Of a DNA stretch of 64,000 bases, positions 42,601 to 51,600 are shown piece by piece; within the stretch, counting starts at the first letter, position 1, and each line of letters begins with the position of its first letter. Under the pieces are notes generated by a model. That model made no database searches, was not told where the DNA came from, and saw only the letters and a program-made list of their open reading frames with translations. The DNA comes from Limnomonas spitsbergensis (lineage: Eukaryota; Chlorophyta; Chlorophyceae; Chlamydomonadales), in assembly GCA_037349105.1 (NCBI GenBank), contig JAYJMM010000097.1, positions 2,452,001-2,516,000 of the forward strand, in the 5' to 3' direction. The translations under genes and the position numbers were made by a program.

Positions 42601-45600
42601 CAGGGGCGTAGAAAGAGTGGGGAGAAGGGGCCCAGGCTGGCTAGGCAGGAACATGTTTCCACCCTGCCCCAATGCATGCAAAGGCCTTAGAACAGTGAGC
42701 GTTGAGGGGGAAGGGGTGGGGGGTAGCCCCTTGGCATGCTCAGGCTTGTAAGAGGGAGTGTTAAGAAAGGAGAAGGGAGGGGGGTTTAAGGCCGATGCAT
42801 GGGGTTTGTACATGCCCCAAGCTTCGCACTTGCCCCCAAGCTCCGTTCATGCCGCAGGCAGGCGTTGATAGCCCCCACATCATGTGCCCCGCATGCCTCA
42901 ATCTACCTCCATGAAATCTGAGGCCCTGTCCTGTACCTCTCCCCTGCCTGTTGCATGAATAGGTGGAGTATCCCTTTCATGACTCCAAGTCAGAACGCAT
43001 AGAGGTGCGTGTGCATGTGCCGATATCACGCAATTTGCTAATCATTAGGCTGAATCACCTGGCTGCTTGTCTTCGCTGCCTGCCTGCCTTGCTGACTGGC
43101 TGGCTGGTTCCTCTATTATGTCTGGCCTGGCTTAACCGCGTGATTGGCTCACAAAATCTTTCCCTAAAAGCTGCATTTGTCTTTCCTAAATCCTCAACCT
43201 GTCTTTACCCCAAACCTGGACTCTTATTTACCTAAACCCTGGACCCATGTTTTCCCTTAAACATGTCTTAGCGACTGGCTGGCAATTGTCCCTCTAAAAC
43301 TTGTATTCCCCTAAAGTCGTATCTCGCGTGGCCCTGCATCCTGAACTGTCTTTATCTGAACCCTGAACCCTGAACCCTGAACCCACCTGAACTGTATTTT
43401 TCTTAACCCTGAACCCTGAACCCAATAGCGCAACCTGCTGCGGAGGGCTCGTGTGATGGAGGACGGCGAGTGGAGGCTGGTTCGACCCAACCAAAAGTGG
43501 GAGGAGCGGGAGGTGAGCAAGCCCAAGTTTTCTTAACCCTAAGCTCTTGACGCTAAATCAAAAGTGGGAGGAGCGGGAGGTGAGCACGCCCAAGCTTTCT
43601 AAAAAAGAAAGAAAGAAATAAAGAAAACTACGCCCCACAGGGGCCTGAGGGTCAAGGAAACAGAGCGGCATGGGCCTAGGCCGCGTCCGTGCCGTTACGA
43701 TTGGAAGTTTCTGAATCCCTGAGCTGTTGATGCTAAACCTACATTGGGAGGAGCGGGAGGTGAGCAGGTCAGCATGCCCAAGCTTTCTCGACCCTAAGCC
43801 CTTCACCTGAATCAACAGTGGGAGGAGTGGGGGGAAATGACCATGCCTGTCCGTTTGCCTCCAGGCATGCTGGCCAATCAGGTCCCGCATGGTGGCCAAT
43901 CAGGTCCCGCATGGTGGCCAATCAGGTCCCGCATGCTGGCCAATCAGGTCCCGCATGGTGGCCAATCAGATCCCGCATGCTGGCCAATCAGGTCCCGCAT
44001 GCTGGCCAATCAGGTCCCGCATGCTGGCCAATCAGGTCCCGCATGGTGGCCAATCAGGTCCCGCATGGTGGCCAATCAGGTCCCGCATGCTGGCCAATCA
44101 GGTCCCGCATGCTGGCCAATCAGGTCCCGCATGCTGGCCAATCAGGTCCCGCATGGTGGCCAATCAGGTCCTGCATGGTGGCCAATCAGGTCCCGCATGC
44201 TGGCCAAGCAGGTCCCGCATGCTGGCCAATCAGGTCCCGCATGCTGGCCAATCAGGTCCCGCATGCTGGCCAATCAGGTCCCGCATGGTGGCCAATCAGG
44301 TCCCGCATGCTGGCCAATCAGGTCCCGCATGCTGGCCAATCAGGTCCCGCATGCTGGCCAATCAGGTCCCGCATGGTGGCGAGTCGGGAGTCCGGGACTC
44401 GCTTGGTGGCCAGGTGGAACTTGCATGGCAGTGCTTATTTTTCCGGCCATGAGTCCACCTTCCACAGGCCACCACTCCCTCACTGGACCAAACCTGGAAC
44501 GGCCTATGACTGATGGCCAAGGCAGCATGGCTGGCCACAAATGGGGCCTCCGGCCAGAAACTTGAGTTTTGCTGACGGGCAGCTGAGTCACGAAAAAAGA
44601 AACGCTGACACATGTCCAGCCGCACTGAGGGCCTGTGATGTGGTCTTGGCCGGCAAGGTCGCTGACAAGCACGGCCCTGTTCTTCCACTCAGCAGAGGGA
44701 ACGGACACAAAAAATAATGTGTCTGTCCGGAGGGAACATCAAAAACAATGATTTCCCCCCCAGGGCAAAGCATGAAACAAATGATTCATATCCGAGATTC
44801 ATATCCGAGGGAGGGCACAGCAAACCTGTGGTATTGTGAGCTTTGCAGCCCGGGCAGCTGGGATAGGGCATTGTGGCCATGCAAATTGCAATGACCAGCT
44901 GCTCCATACCAAGCAATCATTCATTAGGGGGGGGCGGAGACAGGCCATATGCTGAATGGGATGGGCCGAGAGGTGCAGAACAGCCGGATCCATGCATGAG
45001 GGCTGAGTGGCCAATGCATGCAGATTGCCTGTTCCCCTCTGCTTTCCCTTCATAGTAATGAAACCTTGCCCCACATCCATCTGGTCTCGCTCCCCCCCTC
45101 TCCTCCCACATGCATGAGGGCTGAGTGGCCAATGCATGCAGATTGCCTGTTCCCCTCTGCTCTCCCTTCATAGTAATGAAACCTTGCCCCACATCCATCT
45201 GGTCTCGCTCCCCCCCTCTCCTCCCACATGCATGAGGGCTGAGTGGCCAATGCATGCAGATTGCCTGTTCCCCTCTGCTCTCCCTTCATAGTAATGAAAC
45301 CTTGCCCCACATCCATCTGGTCTCGCTCCCCCCCTCTCCTCCCACATGCATGAGGGCTGAGTGGCTGATGCATGCAGATTGCCTGTTCCCCTCTGCTCTC
45401 CCTTCATAGTAATGAAACCTTGCCCCACATCCATCTGGTCTCGCTCCCCCCCTCTCCTCCCACATGCATGAGGGCTGAGTGGCCGATGCATGCAGATTGC
45501 CTGTTCCCCTCTGCTCTCCCTTCATAGTAATGAAACCTTGCCCCACATCCATCTGGTCTCGCTCCCCCCCTCTCCTCCCACATGCATGAGGGCTGAGTGG

Positions 45601-48600
45601 CCAATGCATGCAGATTGCCTGTTCCCCTCTGCTTTCCCTTCATAGTAATGAAACCTTGCCCCACATCCATCTGGTCTCGCTCCCCCCCTCTCCTCCCACA
45701 TGCATGAGGGCTGAGTGGCTGATGCATGCAGATTGCCTGTTCCCCTCTGCTCTCCCTTCATAGTAATGAAACCTTGCCCCACATCCATCTGGTCTCGCTC
45801 CCCCCCTCTCCTCCCACATGCATGAGGGCTGAGTGGCCGATGCATGCAGATTGCCTGTTCCCCTCTGCTCTCCCTTCATAGTAATGAAACCTTGCCCCAC
45901 ATCCATCTGGTCTCGCTCCCCCCCTCTCCTCCCACATGCATGAGGGCTGAGTGGCCGATGCATGCAGATTGCCTGTTCCCCTCTGCTCTCCCTTCATAGT
46001 AATGAAACCTTGCCCCACATCCATCTGGTCTCGCTCCCCCCCTCTCCTCCCACATGCATGAGGGCTGAGTGGCCGATGCATGCAGATTGCCTGTTCCCCT
46101 CTGCTTTCCCTTCATAGTAATGAAACCTTGCCCCACATCCATCTGGTCTCGCTCCCCCCCTCTCCTCCCACATGCATGAGGGCTGAGTGGCCAATGCATG
46201 CAGATTGCCTGTTCCCCTCTGCTTTCCCTTCATAGTAATGAAACCTTGCCCCACATCCATCTGGTCTTGCTCCCCCCCTCTCCTCCCACATGCATGAGGG
46301 CTGAGTGGCCAATGCATGCAGATTGCCTGTTCCCCTCTGCTCTCCCTTCATAGTAATGAAACCTTGCCCCACATCCATCTGGTCTCGCTCCCCCCCTCTC
46401 CTCCCACATGCATGAGGGCTGAGTGGCCGATGCATGCAGATTGCCTGTTCCCCTCTGCTCTCCCTTCATAGTAATGCAACCTTGCCCCACATCCATCTGG
46501 TCTCGCTCCCCCCCTCTCCTCCCACATGCATGAGGGCTGAGTGGCCAATGCATGCAGATTGCCTGTTCCCCTCTGCTTTCCCTTCATAGTAATGAAACCT
46601 TGCCCCACATCCATCTGGTCTCGCTCCCCCCCTCTCCTCCCACATGCATGAGGGCTGAGTGGCTGATGCATGCAGATTGCCTGTTCCCCTCTGCTTTCCC
46701 TTCATAGTAATGAAACCTTGCCCCACATCCATCTGGTCTCGCTCCCCCCCTCTCCTCCCACATGCATGAGGGCTGAGTGGCTGATGCATGCAGATTGCCT
46801 GTTCCCCTCTGCTCTCCCTTCATAGTAATGAAACCTTGCCCCACATCCATCTGGTCTCGCTCCCCCCCTCTCCTCCCACATGCATGAGGGCTGAGTGGCC
46901 GATGCATGCAGATTGCCTGTTCCCCTCTGCTCTCCCTTCATAGTAATGAAACCTTGCCCCACATCCATCTGGTCTTGCTCCCCCCCTCTCCTCCCACATG
47001 CAGATTGCCTATTCCCCTCTGCTTTCTGGTCCTGCGTACCCCCCCCTCTCCTCCCACATGCTCTGGTCCTGCGTACCCCCCCCTCTCCTTCCACATCCCC
47101 TGCCCCTGTCTTACTCCCCCTCTCCTCGCACATGTCTTGCCCCCGCCTTAATCACCCTCTCACCCCCACATGGTCTTAATCTGTCTCACCCCCCCTCTCC
47201 TACCGCGTGCCCTGCCTCTCCCTGTCCCCCCCACACATGTCCTGCCTCTGCCTTTACCCCCCTCCCTGCCCTCCCTGTCCTCCCACATGTTATGCGTCTG
47301 CCTCTTTCTCTTCCCCCCCACATGTCATGTGTCTGCCTCTCCCTCTCCCCTTCCCACATGGCCTGCCTCTCTTCCTCTCATGCCTCTCCCCTTCGCACAT
47401 GGCCTGCCTCTCTCCCACTCATGCCTCTCCCCCCCCCACATGGCCTGCCTCTCTCCCTTTCCTGCATGATGAGCAGGTGACATCGCCGCTGGAGCTGGAA
47501 CTTATTCACGAGGATGACCTAGGGGAGTTCCTCAATGACCTGGTGAGCTCAGGGGGGGAGGGGGAGGCCATGTCCTCAGGACAGGAGTCATGTGGGGCAG
47601 AGGATGTGGGGGGAGGGGGAGGGGGAGGGGGGGAGGGGGAGGCCATGTCCTCAGGACAGGATTCATGTGGGGCAGAGGATGTGGGGGGAGGGGGAGGGGG
47701 AGGGGGGGAGGGGGAGGCCATGTCCTCAGGACAGGATTCATGTGGGGCAGAGGATGTGGGGGGAGGGGGAGGGGGAGGGGGGGAGGGGGAGGCCATGTCC
47801 TCAGGACAGGATTCATGTGGGGCAGAGGATGTGGGGGGAGGGGGAGGCCCTTTCCACCGGACAGGATTGGAGAGGATGATCTTGGGAACAGGTTTCCTCA
47901 ACTTCCCTGGAGACCTCATTGGGGTGGGGTGGAGGCCCTTTCTCCACAGGACAGGATTTACAATATTGATCATGAGAGCAGTTTTCTTAATTGACGTGGT
48001 GAGCTCAGGGGGGTGGGGTGGAGGTCATTTCCACCGGACAGGATCCATGTGGGGTGGGGTGGAGGCCCTTCCCTCAGGACCGGGTGGGGTGGGGTGGAGG
48101 GTGGGGTTGACGCCCTTTCCTCAGGATGATTCACGAGGATGATCATGGAGCAGGTTTCCTGATTGGACATGGTGAGCTCAGGCCTGAGGGCTTAAGGGGG
48201 CAGGTATGGTGCTGTACTCTACCTACTGTCATAATATGGTTCTTAAGTAGAGTACTGGGACCGTAGATTTGCCTTGCCTTCCTTTATATTAAGCGTTGTT
48301 TGGGGCTGAGGGATCCTTGAATACAGTAATTCTCGATTGTCGACGCCAGTTTACAGAAATTAACAGTTTGTATCGATAATTTGTACCTAGGGCAGCAGTA
48401 AAAGAAAACATTTTTTCTTACCTGAAGGAAGGCAAATCAAATCTTTGGTGTATATGATTTGTAGTTTTGAAGTGCCTCCCCTCAGGCATGAGGACCGCGC
48501 TCTGGATCCTGAGGCACCTTGAGATCCTATTTTAGAAAATGGCCCCTATAAGACATGAAGACTGCGCCCTGGATCCTGTGGCACCATAAGCTCCTTTAGC

Positions 48601-51600
48601 GTCTGCCAGGGCACCCACGCTCTTGATCTTTGCTGCCCGCAGGCGCAACCAGAAGAGGACGGTCCCGCCGTGGCCACAGCCCTTCCGTCAAGAACGAAGG
48701 TGTGATAGGGTTGCGGCTGAACAGGGTGGGGGGTGGGGGGGGCCCGCGGAGCGGCCCGCGGATTCAGGCTGACAGAAGGTACTGTCTGATTATGTGGGCC
48801 ATGCATGCTGCCAAGCAGATTTTTTGTAAAGACGGCCTAGGACATGCAGGCTCACAGCGACACTGCCTAGCTCTGGGAAAAAGTATGGGATGAATGCATG
48901 GATAACGCAACAACCATGGGGTGTTGTGGGCTGTATTGGATACTGCTGCTGATGGAATTTTATGACACTACTGAATACACATACTTGCAGAAACTGATAC
49001 TGCTGATACGTATACTTGCGGGTACTGCAGCGAGCCATTTACTTGAATAAGATGACGTTTCTCGGCAGGCTCCTTAGTTGCTTGGTTTGGGCGTGCGATA
49101 TAACTGCCTGGGTCTGGCCCTGTGACCTGGGGTGTGGGCCTGCATGTAAAGATCTGGCACCCAGCGCTAAAATCTGTTAAACAGTGCCCCTCAGGTTCTC
49201 AGGTGCCTCACGCCCCTCAGGTTGTCAGAGGCCTCACTCCATGCACCTCTGCCACATGACCCCATGCACCTCTGCCTCATGACCCCATGCAACTCTGCCT
49301 CATGACCCCATGCACCTCTGCCTGGTGACCCCATGCACCTCTGCCTGGTGACCCCATGCACCTCTGCCTGGTGACCCCATGCACCTCTGCCTCATGACCC
49401 CATGCAACCCTGCCTCATGACCCCATGCACCCCTGCCTCATGACCCCATGCAACCCTGCCTCATGACTCCATGCACCTCTGCCTCATGACCCCGTGCACC
49501 TCTGCCTCATGACCCCATGCACCTCTGCCTCATGACCCCAAGCACCCCTGCCTCATGACCTCGTGCACCTCTGCCTCATGACCCCATGCAACCCTGCATC
49601 ATGCCCCGTGCACCCCTGCCTCATGACCCCATGCACCTCTGCCTCATGACCCCATGCACCCCTGCCTCATGCTCCCGTGCACCCCTGCCTCATGACCCCG
49701 TGCACCCCTGCCTCATGCTCCCGTGCACCCCTGCCTCATGACCCCATGCAACCCTGCCTCATGACCCCATGCAACCCTGCCTCATGACCCCATGCAACCC
49801 TGCCTTATGACCCCATGCACCCCTGCCTCATGACCTCATGTAACCCTGCCTCATGCTCCTGTGCACCCCTGCCTCATGACCCCATGCAACCCTGCCTCAT
49901 GACCCCATGCAACCTTGCCTCATGACCCCATGCAACCCTGCCTCATGACCCCATGCAACCCTGCCTCATGACCCCATGCAACCCTGCCTCATGACCCCAC
50001 GCAACCCTGCCTCATGACCCCATGCAACCCTGCCTCATGACCCCATGCAACCCTGCCTCATGACCCCATGCAACCCTGCCTCATGACCCCATGCAACCCT
50101 GCTTCATGCAATCATGCCCTTTACCTGTTCTCAGGGCGTTACTAAGCTCCAATCGGAGGTTGTGGAGATGCAAGTTATCAACAAGCCCCCAGGGCGACGC
50201 AGGAAGGGCCCGTCAGAGCTGCCCAATGAATTGTCGTTGCCTTTGCCGTTTGACTTTGGCGAGGAGCACACAGACCTTGAGGTGGGGACTCGGGCATGGG
50301 TTGCAATGAGACAGACTGCAGGGGGGGGCGGTGGGGATTCAGGAATGGATTGCAATGAGACAGACTGCAGAGGGGGGCGGTGGGATTCAGGAATGGCCGC
50401 ATAGATTGCAATGAGACAGACTGCAGGGGGGGGCGGTGGAGATTTAGGAATGGCTTGCAATGAGACAGCCTGCAGTCCTTCATCCCGTACCCCTCTCCCT
50501 AATCACCTTATCTCTTGGCTTCTCCCTAATCCTTCATCCCGTTGCCACCTTGATCCTTGATCCCTTGGCCTCCCCTCAGTCTTCGTCTATTGATGTCCCT
50601 AGTTCACATAATTATCTTCATGTATCCTTATTTTGTCCTTTGTGTTGCAGCCCGGCGAGTTCTGTCAGGTATACCGAGGTAGAAACGAGGAGGCCTGGTT
50701 TGGCAGAGTCCTCAAAAGAGTAAAGGGAGGCAAGGAGGGAGTATACACGGTGAGAGGCGGGTGCGGTAAAACCCTTAACCCTAAGGGAGGCAAGGAGGGA
50801 GTATACACGGTGAGAGGCAGGTGCGGTGACGTTGAGGATTGGGTAGGGTCAGAATCACATGAAGGCGCGTAGAGCAAGCAAGAAAAGGAAATGCCTTGGG
50901 GCTCTGATATGAGAGGCCTTTCGTTTTCTGCCGAAGCTCGGCATTTTGTGTCCATGACCCAGGATGGTACATATGAATGGCGCATCTGGGCTCGGTGTGC
51001 CTTATGCTAGACAGGAGTTGAGACGGTTCCCTCTCCATGCCTTGCTCTGCAAAGCCTTTGGTAGTGGCCACTGGTCACTCAAATGATGAGTAGTGGCCAC
51101 TGGTCACTCAAATGATTAGTAGTGGCCACTGGTCACTCAAATGATGAGCAGTGGCCACTGGTCACTCAAATGATGAGTAGTGGCCACTGGTCACTCGAAG
51201 GATGAGTAGTGGCCACTGGTCACTCGAAGGATGAGTAGTGGCCACTGGTCACTCAAATGATGAGTAGTGGCCACTGGTCACTCAAATGATGAGTAGTGGC
51301 CACTGGTCACTCAAATGATGAGTAGTGGCCACTGGTCACTCAAATGATGAGCAGTGGCCACTGGTCACTCAAATGATGAGTAGTGGCCACTGGTCACTCG
51401 AAGGATGAGTAGTGGCCACTGGTCACTCAAATGATGAGTACTGGCCACTGGTCACTCAAATGATGAGTTGTGGCCACTGGTCACTCTAATGATGAGTAGT
51501 GGCCACTGGTCACTCAAATGATGAGTAGTGGCCACTGGTCACTCAAATGATGAGTAGTGGCCACTACTGCTCAGCTTTCAAGAAATTGCAGAAAAAGCCT

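Noticed and set aside
41188..42813. 541-codon open frame on the minus strand and two others of 417-463 codons overlapping it
   Set aside because: All three minus frames are open because the region is a tandem array. The proteins are simple LHLHSFYAP repeats, and the array lies between two agenet exons on the + strand.
43818..44565. Three overlapping + frames of 187-242 codons
   Set aside because: They follow from a 22-bp repeat lacking stops in any phase.
47507..47994. Proline-rich and glycine-rich frames after agenet exon 7
   Set aside because: Caused by the 75-bp G-rich repeat (25 codons per unit) in intron 7.
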